NCBI RefSeq assembly: GCF_003992005.1
Contig: NZ_RQVL01000012.1
Coordinates: 1 to 64,000, forward strand
From: Veillonella sp. VA139
Lineage (GTDB): Bacteria > Bacillota > Negativicutes > Veillonellales > Veillonellaceae
Length of the DNA: 64,000 nucleotides
Direction: 5' to 3'
Part shown: one piece after another, positions 54,655 through 63,322 of the stretch
Layout: every line of letters begins with the position of its first letter
Position numbering within the stretch: the stretch's first letter is position 1
Notes under the pieces: model-generated
What the model was told of the DNA's origin: nothing
The model's database searches: none
Seen by the model: the letters and a program-made list of their open reading frames with translations, nothing else
Translations under genes and position numbers: made by a program

Positions 54655-55575
54655 TTATGCAATTTGTTCTACAATAGACTGACATTTTGTATCGATTAAT
54701 ACTTTCACAGCCGTCACATACTCTTTCATCAGTAACTGTACCTGCTCTTTTACATATAAGTTTAAATCACTAAGTTCCACGGCACCGGCAAGGTCCCTCG
54801 ACAGTTCTTGCGCCGCATCCCCCATATCACCATAGATATAACATGTATCAAAACCAAGTAGAGATAAAAATCCTTTATCACGTATCATATCGTGTACTTC
54901 AATATAGTCGATATATCGCTCAGGTTTATGATAGTATCCCTTTTCAAAGTCTTGCACGATGGTGTTCACCCAATAGGCATTCGTATCCAAGCTATTCAAG
55001 GTATCTAGCACTTCTTGCAGGGAAGGTACTACAAAACACTGTGTAAACTGACTATCCAATGAAATAGTATCGCCACAAGTAGCCACGATGGTATTCTGCA
55101 ACTCTTGTAATACCTGACGGATCTGTTCGTTACATTGCTGGTAGATACCATCCGATTCTAAGGAAAGATAATTACGTACAGGAAACTTTGTTTCTCGTAG
55201 GATTTCTTGATATGCTTCTGTATCATCATCCTGTCCGAACGGGTCCGCTACATATTCCACTTCATTGGTCCAGTCATATCGTTTTAGCGTCCGATCTACA
55301 TAGGTAGCAATCATCTCTTTCACAGCTTCTTTTCGTTGGCTATACACTTTTTTAGTGAAATATGCTAAACCTGCTTTGCGAGCCCCACTTGCAGTGCTGT
55401 GCTCATCCTCTCTAGATTCCAGTGCTGCAATCACATCTACGCCGAAAAAGTACTGTAAATCCTTATTACCTGCATCGAATTGGCCACATTCAAAACGGCT
55501 TACATCCTCTAGTAGTGCATTCACTTTTTCTTTTGCCTGTTCTACAGCAGACAACACTGTTTCTTTTTGTTCCAT
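54655..55575 (-). CDS. Unknown 306-aa protein sharing an operator with the 576-aa gene
   Basis: A soluble, acidic, mainly helical protein with a strong AAGGAGGATGT ribosome site. Features include FECGQFDAGNKDLQYFFGVD near the N-terminus and KVYSQRKEAVKEMIATYVDR. No signal peptide, membrane segment or known domain is visible. The gene has its own promoter region, with a 24-bp element identical to one before the 576-aa gene and at the same distance from the -10, so the two are almost certainly regulated together. Confidence 0.78.
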   Translation of the reverse strand: MEQKETVLSAVEQAKEKVNALLEDVSRFECGQFDAGNKDLQYFFGVDVIAALESREDEHSTASGARKAGLAYFTKKVYSQRKEAVKEMIATYVDRTLKRYDWTNEVEYVADPFGQDDDTEAYQEILRETKFPVRNYLSLESDGIYQQCNEQIRQVLQELQNTIVATCGDTISLDSQFTQCFVVPSLQEVLDTLNSLDTNAYWVNTIVQDFEKGYYHKPERYIDYIEVHDMIRDKGFLSLLGFDTCYIYGDMGDAAQELSRDLAGAVELSDLNLYVKEQVQLLMKEYVTAVKVLIDTKCQSIVEQIA

Positions 55576-55672
55576 ACATCCTCCTTAAATGAGTAACAAT
55601 ATTCTAACTAGAAATCACATGTTCTCTCTCTTCTATGTCCCCAAGTATTAGAACTATGTGCTCTATGCTATT

Positions 55673-55713
55673 AGTATGCCATATGAAAGTGACATATTTT
55701 GTCATTGGCAATA
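55673..55713 (-). promoter_or_regulatory. Promoter with shared palindromic operator, copy 1
   Basis: The palindrome TGACATATTTTGTCA (55690-55704) is part of a 24-base sequence (55690-55713) repeated exactly at 57515-57538. The -10-like CATACT (minus strand, 55673-55678) is 11 bases from it, and the gene start is about 100 bases downstream. Confidence 0.7.
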
Positions 55714-55718
55714 CTTTT

Positions 55719-57443
55719 TTATATAATATTTCTATTTTTTTCTAATTCTTCTTCCACTGTTACATTGCCGAGCCACTGTCCAGCTTGCAAAGACGATACC
55801 AAGGTAGCTACTGCTTCTTTCACCATATCACTAGTGATAACCAAAGTTTTATCTGCTGCATGGTTAATATTGTTGCGAAGATGGCGAATGTAATGAAATT
55901 CCACCAAGAATTGTAACACTTCTAATTGTGGTAAATCTGTTTTTGCACTGCCATAAGCAAGCATAGCTTGGCAATCACGGATTAGCTTAATGCGTTGTTT
56001 TTGGAACGTCTCCTCCGCTACAGACTCCAAAGATTCCTCATCCTCTTCATCAAAGCAAACACCTTTGTACAAATCAAATCGCTCTACCAATTCTGCTGTC
56101 GGTGCTTGTAAGAATTGACGGATGAACGCGCCGTAATCGGATGCACTTTGTTGTAAGAATTGATAATATTGTTTATGGTAACTGATGCTAGTGCATTGGA
56201 TTTCATAGTATTCACGTAAATATCCTTCAATCTCTGGGTATTGCGCTTGGAAATACATGACATCCACAACAGATCGTATATTTTGCTGTACATGTAAATA
56301 GGCTGGGTACAAATCATGGATGAATTTTACAATTTTTTCCTTGTTATAGGAGAACTTCTCAAAGGCTTTTGTCACTTGGTTTTTGTTGATTGCCCCACGC
56401 AATTCATCACGAATCACAGATAACTCTGCTCCTACTGTATCACCACCAGCCACACTAACTGCTTTATTCCCCGCATAATCACGGTACGTAATGACAAAAC
56501 ACTCTTTCCAAGTCCGTTGCATCGAGTCAATTTCTTTTTTAAATAACACTTCCATGTCAGTACGATCGGTGTAGTAAACACCTTTATTGAATAAGATCGT
56601 TGGCACCCATTCTGTACTTAAGGTTACCGATTGTTGGTATAAACCGCATTGTAAGCACCATTGAATCATAGCTAATTGTAATTCTTGACTATGAACAGTA
56701 GCATCTAATAAGTCCCCTAAGCTTTCTTTTAAGGTTGGTAAGTACTGTAAGAACGCTGTATCCACTTCGCTATTGGCTGTGATGGATTCACAATCTTTAA
56801 TACCTTGACGAATGGCATGAACGGCAAAATCCATATCATCCCCTTTACATAAATGAGCTGCCTCTGAGAAGTCCCCTAAGGAACCTACTAAGTATTCAAT
56901 CTCTTTATGCACTGGATGTTCCTTCACTAATTGAGCTAACATATCTGCTCGTCCAAATCGTGCAAAGGCTTCCACTGCACAGTGAACTGCTCCAGATAGT
57001 ACTGAAATCGTGTTGCTTTGATCTGATTCTGATTCCACTAAGTCCTTAGTTTGTGCAGATAATTGCGCATTCTCTGCACTATCAACCTGTGCTTGAACCA
57101 CCTCTTGACTTTCTACAGATACTTGCATTTGAGCCATCACATCATCTTGTGCTAGTTCTACTGGCATAGATACCGTAGGCTCTTTCACAAGCCCCTCTAT
57201 AATATCTATTTCTGTTTGTACACTAGTACAAGGTACTACTTGGGATTTTACTACCTCAGTAATTGTGCTAACTGTAGGTTGTCCATGTACATTAACTTTT
57301 GTTCCAAGCTGACTAGGATGTGCCATAGGCACGACTACCTTTGATGTGTCTTGAGATACATCAAACCAATGTGTTCCTGTGTGTACATTCTGTTGTTTTT
57401 GCTTCGCTGTAATTGATTCCATTAATACTTTCCAAAAATTCAT
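55719..57443 (-). CDS. Unknown 574-aa protein with low-complexity N-terminal region
   Basis: The ATG at 57443 lies six bases from a GGAAAGGAA site and is preferred over the ATG at 57449. The first about 150 residues are rich in Val, Gln, Ser, Thr and Glu and look unstructured (VESQEVVQAQVDSAENAQ). The remaining 420 are predicted helical, with GADTVGAELSVIRDELRGAI-like segments, FDEEDEESLESV and no membrane helix. I recognise no family. It is coregulated with the 306-aa protein. Confidence 0.75.
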   Translation of the reverse strand: MNFWKVLMESITAKQKQQNVHTGTHWFDVSQDTSKVVVPMAHPSQLGTKVNVHGQPTVSTITEVVKSQVVPCTSVQTEIDIIEGLVKEPTVSMPVELAQDDVMAQMQVSVESQEVVQAQVDSAENAQLSAQTKDLVESESDQSNTISVLSGAVHCAVEAFARFGRADMLAQLVKEHPVHKEIEYLVGSLGDFSEAAHLCKGDDMDFAVHAIRQGIKDCESITANSEVDTAFLQYLPTLKESLGDLLDATVHSQELQLAMIQWCLQCGLYQQSVTLSTEWVPTILFNKGVYYTDRTDMEVLFKKEIDSMQRTWKECFVITYRDYAGNKAVSVAGGDTVGAELSVIRDELRGAINKNQVTKAFEKFSYNKEKIVKFIHDLYPAYLHVQQNIRSVVDVMYFQAQYPEIEGYLREYYEIQCTSISYHKQYYQFLQQSASDYGAFIRQFLQAPTAELVERFDLYKGVCFDEEDEESLESVAEETFQKQRIKLIRDCQAMLAYGSAKTDLPQLEVLQFLVEFHYIRHLRNNINHAADKTLVITSDMVKEAVATLVSSLQAGQWLGNVTVEEELEKNRNII

Positions 57444-57497
57444 AATCATTTCCTTTCCGTGGTCTTATACCACTTTCAAAACACTAAGTATGAGTAC

Positions 57498-57538
57498 AGT
57501 ATACCCATCGGTAATGACATATTTTGTCATTGGCAATA
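57498..57538 (-). promoter_or_regulatory. Promoter with shared palindromic operator, copy 2
   Basis: The same 24 bases as at 55690-55713, here 57515-57538. The -10 TATACT (minus strand, 57498-57503) is again exactly 11 bases from the palindrome. A symmetric site at this distance fits an activator that overlaps the -35 region. Confidence 0.72.
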
Positions 57539-57601
57539 GAGATTATAAAATTCTTTTGCCTCTCTTAGTATATAGAAAAGTGAATTTTTGAAATGACAAA
57601 A

Positions 57602-57794
57602 GTCCCGATAGTTGTGGGACATACTATATTTAGTTTTATAATGTATTAGTTTTTTAATATATTTTGGATCTATAATATTTTAGGGATTCTATCATATATT
57701 TTTTAGGAGGAGGGATAGCAAAAGCCCTGTTGCCATACGTGAACTGCAACAGGGCTTTCCAAATACAAAAGACGATAGTACTTCACTACCGTCT
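57602..57794 (-). terminator. Intergenic region with terminators after abiEii
   Basis: Noncoding. At 57721-57758 perfect 13-bp arms AAAGCCCTGTTGC / GCAACAGGGCTTT form a strong terminator, and at 57770-57793 AGACGATAGT/ACTACCGTCT form a second stem with one mismatch. Both lie after the abiEii stop. A small GTCCC/GGGAC stem sits at 57603-57622. Confidence 0.75.
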
Positions 57795-57809
57795 ATATGT
57801 AAAAATAAT

Positions 57810-58817
57810 CTATTTATTTTTTATAATTTCATTTAAGTCATACTCATATTCTTGTAGAGTCTTTATTATTCTATGAAAAGGTATTTTTTCACCAAACAGC
57901 ATTTTTTTCATACTATCATAATCTTCCGAAAAAACTGTTAATCCTTCTTCAGCTGGAATTAACTTTAATTTACCCTCTAAAATTTCATCATATTTTGCCC
58001 AATTACTTGCATAAAATTTTTTCTTAAAGTCAATTACTGCCTTTAGTAACTTAATATTTTCAAAGCTTTTTTCTTTAATATCTGTTAATAACATTTTATA
58101 CACATCATAGAAATGTCTTGAATACCTTGTGGGATAATTTCCATTTACTCTATTGGCCTCTCTATGAAGTATTGTTAGTTTTTCAAAAAAAGTACGTAAA
58201 CTATCTACTGCAATAACCTCTATATTTTCATTAAATACGTCAGGATACACATCTTCAATATAGGTAGTAATCCTTCGATGATTCACCGGAATTGGTTCTG
58301 CCAGGCACCCAATTTCTAATCGTATAACTTGTAAAATAGAGCTATCTGTATGACTTTTAGGATAATCAAAGCAGATGGTCTGTCCATCCACTTCATCAAT
58401 ATAAAAATTCCATGATTTACCTTTTAGAATCTTATTAAAATCATTTTCTAAAATAGGAAGTAACTCATGTTTAAGAAATACTTTTGTATCATTATTTAGT
58501 GCATCATTAAATTTTATTTGTTTAGTATTACTTCTATCTTCATACGGTTCTCTTTCACCATAACCTAATATCTTCCAATCCAATGCAAGATCAATATCTT
58601 CTGAAAATCTTTCAATAAGTTTATATACTTTTGATAAACTAGTACCACCTTTGAATACAATGGCATCTTTATATTTAAATTCACTAAACAAATAGTCCAA
58701 AATCATGCAAACCCATAAATCTTTTTCTACAATAACTTTAGACAAATTAAGTTTATCTGAGGTACTATCAATGACAAGTTCTAACTCTTCATTTGAGATT
58801 TCTAATAGTTTACTCAT
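57810..58817 (-). CDS. abiEii: AbiEii-type nucleotidyltransferase toxin
   Basis: A 335-aa toxin of the type IV AbiE system. The nucleotidyltransferase motif FKGGTSLSKVYKLIERFSED (about residues 55-74) and the following DIDLALDW carry the GG-S and D-x-D residues needed for activity. A helical C-terminal domain (FFEKLTILHREANRVNG) matches AbiEii. These toxins inhibit growth by modifying tRNA or other targets, and some block phage. It overlaps abiEi by 8 bases. Confidence 0.93.
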   Translation of the reverse strand: MSKLLEISNEELELVIDSTSDKLNLSKVIVEKDLWVCMILDYLFSEFKYKDAIVFKGGTSLSKVYKLIERFSEDIDLALDWKILGYGEREPYEDRSNTKQIKFNDALNNDTKVFLKHELLPILENDFNKILKGKSWNFYIDEVDGQTICFDYPKSHTDSSILQVIRLEIGCLAEPIPVNHRRITTYIEDVYPDVFNENIEVIAVDSLRTFFEKLTILHREANRVNGNYPTRYSRHFYDVYKMLLTDIKEKSFENIKLLKAVIDFKKKFYASNWAKYDEILEGKLKLIPAEEGLTVFSEDYDSMKKMLFGEKIPFHRIIKTLQEYEYDLNEIIKNK

Positions 58818-59415
58818 AGTTAAGCTCCTGTATTTTTGTGAAAATTTCTTGCATCCAAAAAGGAATTTTTACAACATCTTTCTTTAAATCTTCTTTCACA
58901 TATTTAGCAAATATAGCAAGTTTTTGTATCTCATTGTCTCCTATTTTATTTTTTCCCAAAGCCTTTATCGCTTGTATTAAAATAGATAATTCTTTTGAGT
59001 AAGTTGTTATATGTCTATTTGTGGTGCGTTTAAAAACTATTTTTTTCCCCCTATACATATACTCTCTATAAGCGCCATCAGTAATATAAATATACTCATT
59101 AGGAACCTGTGTAGACAGTCCTGTATAGTTCAAAGCAGTTTCCCCAGCAGGTGCTATAGTCCAAGAAAATTTTTCTGCCAATTTATCTGCCACTACGCTA
59201 GCATCTGGATAAATATATTCTTTTAAAACTTGACTATATTTAGGCTTTGTATACAAGCCATCCATAAGCCTTACAATCTTTTTTTCTTCATGTAAGCGAT
59301 ATAGTGCTGATTTGACGGTATTTTTTGTACCTAAATGATAGAAATCATGTATAGAAAAAATTTTCCCTAGGTTTTCTGTCATATTCTCTTCTATTTGATT
59401 TGCTATGGTCATCAT
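58810..59415 (-). CDS. abiEi: AbiEi-type antitoxin and transcriptional repressor
   Basis: A 201-aa protein with an N-terminal winged helix (SIHDFYHLGTKNTVKSALYR) and a C-terminal antitoxin domain (PNEYIYITDGAYREYMYRGK). AbiEi proteins neutralise the toxin and repress their own promoter by binding inverted repeats, and an exact inverted repeat lies 13 bases upstream. The start at 59415 (or 59412) follows an AAGGAGGTG ribosome site. Confidence 0.92.
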   Translation of the reverse strand: MMTIANQIEENMTENLGKIFSIHDFYHLGTKNTVKSALYRLHEEKKIVRLMDGLYTKPKYSQVLKEYIYPDASVVADKLAEKFSWTIAPAGETALNYTGLSTQVPNEYIYITDGAYREYMYRGKKIVFKRTTNRHITTYSKELSILIQAIKALGKNKIGDNEIQKLAIFAKYVKEDLKKDVVKIPFWMQEIFTKIQELNYE

Positions 59416-59427
59416 CTATACACCTCC

Positions 59428-59470
59428 TTGCACCCAAAATTATATACTTTTGGGTGCAAAAGTCAATACA
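59428..59470 (-). promoter_or_regulatory. abiE promoter inside a perfect inverted repeat
   Basis: 12-bp arms TTGCACCCAAAA / TTTTGGGTGCAA (59428-59459) flank an 8-base spacer. On the minus strand the -10 TATAAT lies in the spacer and its edge, and TTGACT is 16 bases upstream, so a bound AbiEi would cover the promoter. Confidence 0.85.
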
Positions 59471-59540
59471 TAAATAAGAATATTTCCACATAATTTCAGC
59501 TTCAATCCCTTAACTCAAACATTCCAACAAGCATACAAAA

Positions 59541-59568
59541 AGCAACAGAACCAAATGATCCTGTTGCT
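59541..59568 (-). terminator. Terminator after the family-2 glycosyltransferase
   Basis: AGCAACAG / CTGTTGCT arms with a 12-base loop, just past the stop at 59580 on the minus strand, followed by an A/T-rich stretch. Confidence 0.6.
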
Positions 59569-59579
59569 CTTATCATAGT

Positions 59580-60848
59580 TTATTCTTTTGTTTTTCGACT
59601 GGTATCGCCCATACGGGTTAGTTTCACTTCCCCTAATGCTACCCCACGGGTATGTTGTGTATGGGACCATACTTTATCGTGGCGATTCAAATATCCAAGG
59701 AACGTAACTGGTACCCAAGAATAAATAAATAACGGATACAATAAATAATACAACCACACTTTTGGTGGCACTTTAATTTGTGCTAACACAATGAGTGGAA
59801 ATAAATATTGTCCAATACCGATAATCTGCCATACTTGTACTGGCAAGATTTGGTAAATAATATTCGTATACAACGGTACAATACCATTGATATAGGTCAT
59901 AATAATATAAAATGCTGACAGTAATAAGAAGTAGGGCTGTGTAATCTGCACAATTCCATCTAGAATTGTCCATTTTCCTTTCTTAATACCTTGTACAAAC
60001 AGCTTTGGAATATATCGCTCCCCTGTGTCAAAATGCCCTTGAGCCCAACGTTTCCGCTGATTCCAAGACTGCATAAAGGTCAATGGCTTTTCATCATAGA
60101 CGATAGCATTGTGCGCCCATGTTGTTTTCACCCCATGGATCAATAGTTTCAAGGAAAATTCCATATCTTCCGTCAAGCTATTACATGACCAACCATAGTC
60201 GCGGATAATATCTGTACGAATACACATACCCGTGCCACCCAAGGCTGTGGACAGTCCCAAGTTATATTTCGCCAAGTGCCACATGTGATTCACCATCCAA
60301 AAGGCAATGGCAAAGGTACCAGCCACCCATGTATCGGTTGGATTCTTCGCATTCAAGTACCCTTGAATCACTGGTTCCCCTTTTTCCAAATGACGATTCA
60401 TTTCATAGAGGAAATGAGGGTGCACTAGATTATCCGCATCAAAAATGACGAATGCATCGTACTTGCGTTCCATGGCGAATACTTTGTCAAACATCCAGCC
60501 CATGGCATATCCTTTACCCACTTCTTCTGTGTTAAAGCGTTCATACACTTCAGCACCAGCTTCACGGGCAATCCTAGCGGTGTCATCTTTACAATTATCT
60601 GCCACCACAAAGATATCATATAAGTGGCGAGGATAATCTAAGACTTGTAGATTATTCACCAATTGACCTATCACGGCACTTTCATTATGGGCACAGACGA
60701 TAATAGCAAAGGAATGTTTCGGCGGACATTCTGTTTTATCATTTTTATGCCACATGCCACAGACCATCAACACAAAGTAATATAAGGTATAAAATACGAT
60801 AATTACCTGTATGGGAATCATAATTAGGTCAAACCAAACGTAATTCAT
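59580..60848 (-). CDS. Family-2 membrane glycosyltransferase
   Basis: A 422-aa processive-type GT2. An N-terminal helix precedes the catalytic domain with FAIIVCAHNESAVIGQL, VVADNCKDDTARIAREAGA, the DxD-type FDADNLVHPHF and the acceptor/processivity motif QRKRWAQGHFD (QxxRW). Four C-terminal helices anchor it. It resembles synthases or lipid glycosyltransferases with polyprenyl or glycan acceptors; the substrate is not evident. It is last in a run from recG through psd and pssA. Confidence 0.88.
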   Translation of the reverse strand: MNYVWFDLIMIPIQVIIVFYTLYYFVLMVCGMWHKNDKTECPPKHSFAIIVCAHNESAVIGQLVNNLQVLDYPRHLYDIFVVADNCKDDTARIAREAGAEVYERFNTEEVGKGYAMGWMFDKVFAMERKYDAFVIFDADNLVHPHFLYEMNRHLEKGEPVIQGYLNAKNPTDTWVAGTFAIAFWMVNHMWHLAKYNLGLSTALGGTGMCIRTDIIRDYGWSCNSLTEDMEFSLKLLIHGVKTTWAHNAIVYDEKPLTFMQSWNQRKRWAQGHFDTGERYIPKLFVQGIKKGKWTILDGIVQITQPYFLLLSAFYIIMTYINGIVPLYTNIIYQILPVQVWQIIGIGQYLFPLIVLAQIKVPPKVWLYYLLYPLFIYSWVPVTFLGYLNRHDKVWSHTQHTRGVALGEVKLTRMGDTSRKTKE

Positions 60849-60860
60849 CCTAGTTCCTTC

Positions 60861-61532
60861 CTATTTACGAATGTTGTTGATGATAGTATTACTAATACCA
60901 TATACAGCATATAATACAAAAATCAATACCGGCCAAGAGCGATAATCCATCAATAGGCAAAATACGCCACAACCTACAGTAATACCTACGGCAATGGGTT
61001 GCACTGGATCGCTACCTTTCCCTTTGAAATCTGGATGATGCACATTGCTGACCATCAAGTAACCTACGAATATCATAGCTAACATCAACGCCACATCAGG
61101 AATACGAACACCACTTAACACATACGTAGCTGCCATACAACCTGCTGCAGGAATCGGTAACCCTTGGAAGTAACCGTGTACTTCTTCTGTCATAATGTTA
61201 AATCGTGCCAATCTGAAAGCTCCCAACACAGAGAATACCAACAATGGCACATAGCCTAACCAACCATAGTGATCTAGGCTCATCATATACAGCATAAAAG
61301 CTGGAGATACGCCAAAGCCAACTACATCGGCTAAAGAATCTAATTCACGGCCAAAATCTCCAGAAACACCCAAAGCACGAGCAATCCGTCCATCTAAGCC
61401 ATCGGCTAATAAGGACAAAAGCACACATATGGCTGCCCAAGTAAAATTACCTGTAGCAGATAAACTAATGCCTATCACACCGAAGGCTAAATTTGCTGCT
61501 GTGCAAAGATTGGGAAATATAGACTTATTCAT
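60861..61532 (-). CDS. pssA: CDP-diacylglycerol-serine O-phosphatidyltransferase
   Basis: A 223-aa CDP-alcohol phosphatidyltransferase that makes phosphatidylserine. The family motif DG(x2)AR(x8)G(x3)D(x3)D is seen in LADGLDGRIARALGVSGDFG and the following RELDSLADVV. About six membrane helices. It overlaps psd by 8 bases; the pair makes phosphatidylethanolamine. Confidence 0.94.
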   Translation of the reverse strand: MNKSIFPNLCTAANLAFGVIGISLSATGNFTWAAICVLLSLLADGLDGRIARALGVSGDFGRELDSLADVVGFGVSPAFMLYMMSLDHYGWLGYVPLLVFSVLGAFRLARFNIMTEEVHGYFQGLPIPAAGCMAATYVLSGVRIPDVALMLAMIFVGYLMVSNVHHPDFKGKGSDPVQPIAVGITVGCGVFCLLMDYRSWPVLIFVLYAVYGISNTIINNIRK

Positions 61533-62160
61533 CTTTCACCCTCCCAATAATCGTTTCTCCACCAACTACATGTTGTCCTTTTGTAACGCAAATTTCTACA
61601 TCTAATGGAACAAATAGTTCTGTGCAAGATCCGAATTTAATCATACCATACAAGGTACCTTGCTCTAAGGTATCTCCTACATCTGTCCAAGACACGATAC
61701 GTCTAGCCAATAACCCCGCAATCTGTGTCACCACAATTTCCATCTTATCATTTTTAATGCTAATTGTATGACGTTCATTTTCGTAGCCTACTGAATCTTT
61801 ATAGGCTGGCAAGAAACGACCTTCTGTATATTGACGAAATGTAATTTCACCTGCCATTGGCGCCCGATTCACATGGACATCAAAAACAGATAAAAAAATC
61901 GTTACTTTTTTACATTGTTGATGTAAATATGTGTCCTCAAACACCTCTACTACTTCCATCACTTTTCCATCTGCAGGTGATACTAACACCTTTGGATCAT
62001 TAGGAATACGGCGATTAGGATTTCTGAAAAAATAAGTAAAGAATAATGCCAGTACAAATGGTATAATTCCTAACCACCATGATAGAAAGTAGCCTACCAG
62101 TGCTGTCACAACTAGACATGCACCGATTAAAGGATATCCTTCTTTAACAATCAAACCCAT
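61525..62160 (-). CDS. psd: Phosphatidylserine decarboxylase, short form
   Basis: A 211-aa archaeal/Gram-positive-type Psd that turns phosphatidylserine into phosphatidylethanolamine. Two N-terminal helices (LIGACLVVTALVGYFLS and IIPFVLALFFTYFF) are followed by VSPADGKVMEVV, the conserved FLSVFDVHVNRAP and the KFGSCTELFVP motif, where GS is the self-cleavage site that forms the pyruvoyl group. It is the partner of pssA. Confidence 0.95.
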   Translation of the reverse strand: MGLIVKEGYPLIGACLVVTALVGYFLSWWLGIIPFVLALFFTYFFRNPNRRIPNDPKVLVSPADGKVMEVVEVFEDTYLHQQCKKVTIFLSVFDVHVNRAPMAGEITFRQYTEGRFLPAYKDSVGYENERHTISIKNDKMEIVVTQIAGLLARRIVSWTDVGDTLEQGTLYGMIKFGSCTELFVPLDVEICVTKGQHVVGGETIIGRVKDE

Positions 62161-62212
62161 ACTAAACCTCTCTTAACTAGTAATAGCTCCACCAAGACAC
62201 GACTCCACTGTA

Positions 62213-62941
62213 TCAATGTTTATGGCGCCATACAGTCCACATAAATTTAGGCAATGCTAACATACGAATAATACGTTTCGGTTGCAATGCCAATCGATAT
62301 AACCACTCTAAGCGGTTTTCTTGCATCCATAGAGGTGCACGCTTTAGCATACCTGCTAGTACATCAAAAGAACCACCTACACCCATGGCTACAACACCAT
62401 CTAAATGGGACAATTTGTCTTGAATCCAAAACTCTTGCTTTGGCACCCCAAAGGCAACAAATACTAATTGAGCGCCACTACATTCAATATCGGCAAGAAT
62501 TTCAACTTCTTCTTCTGCAGTAAAATATCCTGAATGATAGCCCACCACTGGCAATTCACCAAGTTCAGCTGTCATGTTCTCGATGGCTTTTTGCACAACT
62601 CCCTCGGCTCCACCTAAGCAGTATATCTTAATATTATGTGCTTTAGCTGCCTTCAATAACTGTTGCAATAGGTCACAACCTGTCACTCGTTCTGGAAAAC
62701 GCTGTCCCTGTTGTTCTGCAGCCCATAATGCGCCAGCTCCATCAGGTACAACGAGATCAGCTTGTTGCAGAACCTCTAACAATCTTTGATTTTCCTGTGC
62801 CATCATAATCATTTCTGCATTGGCCGTTGCCACCATATGTAATTTTGGCTGTCCCACTAATGAAAGCACTTTATCTACGGCTTCCGTCATCGTTACCACA
62901 TCAATTGGGACGGATAGCACATGTATTTGATTCTGCACCAT
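62213..62941 (-). CDS. WecG/TagA/CpsF-family glycosyltransferase
   Basis: A 242-aa GT26 enzyme that transfers ManNAc or a related sugar to a lipid-linked precursor. LVVPDGAGALWAAEQ, YCLGGAEGVVQKAIENM and VAMGVGGSFDVLAGMLKRAP are signatures of the family. The C-terminal helix (NRLEWLYRLALQPKR) is the membrane-association segment. It lies upstream of psd and probably serves surface glycan assembly. Confidence 0.93.
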   Translation of the reverse strand: MVQNQIHVLSVPIDVVTMTEAVDKVLSLVGQPKLHMVATANAEMIMMAQENQRLLEVLQQADLVVPDGAGALWAAEQQGQRFPERVTGCDLLQQLLKAAKAHNIKIYCLGGAEGVVQKAIENMTAELGELPVVGYHSGYFTAEEEVEILADIECSGAQLVFVAFGVPKQEFWIQDKLSHLDGVVAMGVGGSFDVLAGMLKRAPLWMQENRLEWLYRLALQPKRIIRMLALPKFMWTVWRHKH

Positions 62942-63039
62942 TCACCTCATCTACTCTAGTATGTAAACAAGAAGGACAGGACATATGAAAGAGTTTAACC
63001 CTATCATAGACCTATCCTTCTGGTAGGTAATTTTCCTAA

Positions 63040-63228
63040 TTATTTCTTTTCGCAGCGCATAACGCCAGCTTCCATATAATTGTCAGCTTTCATGTCCACG
63101 AAAATTACTTTTACCGCTTCTGCAGGTACTTTAACAGTTTCTACAGTCGCTTTTGTAATCGCTTCACCAAGAGCTTTCTTTTGTTCGAAAGTACGACCTT
63201 CCACAAGTTCTACATGAATAATAGGCAT
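63040..63228 (-). CDS. 4-oxalocrotonate tautomerase family enzyme
   Basis: A 62-aa protein starting MPIIHVELVEGRTFEQKK; Pro after the initiator Met is the catalytic base of the family. The start at 63228 is chosen because it places this Pro at position 2, and a GGAGGAAAG ribosome site precedes it; the upstream ATG/GTG would bury the proline. The natural substrate is unknown. Confidence 0.92.
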   Translation of the reverse strand: MPIIHVELVEGRTFEQKKALGEAITKATVETVKVPAEAVKVIFVDMKADNYMEAGVMRCEKK

Positions 63229-63322
63229 GAGTCTTTCCTCCATAACCACTACGTATCTATAGCACTGTGCTACAGATAAAATCTCACTCTATTGTATCAT
63301 ATTTAGCCCTCACTAAACAACT

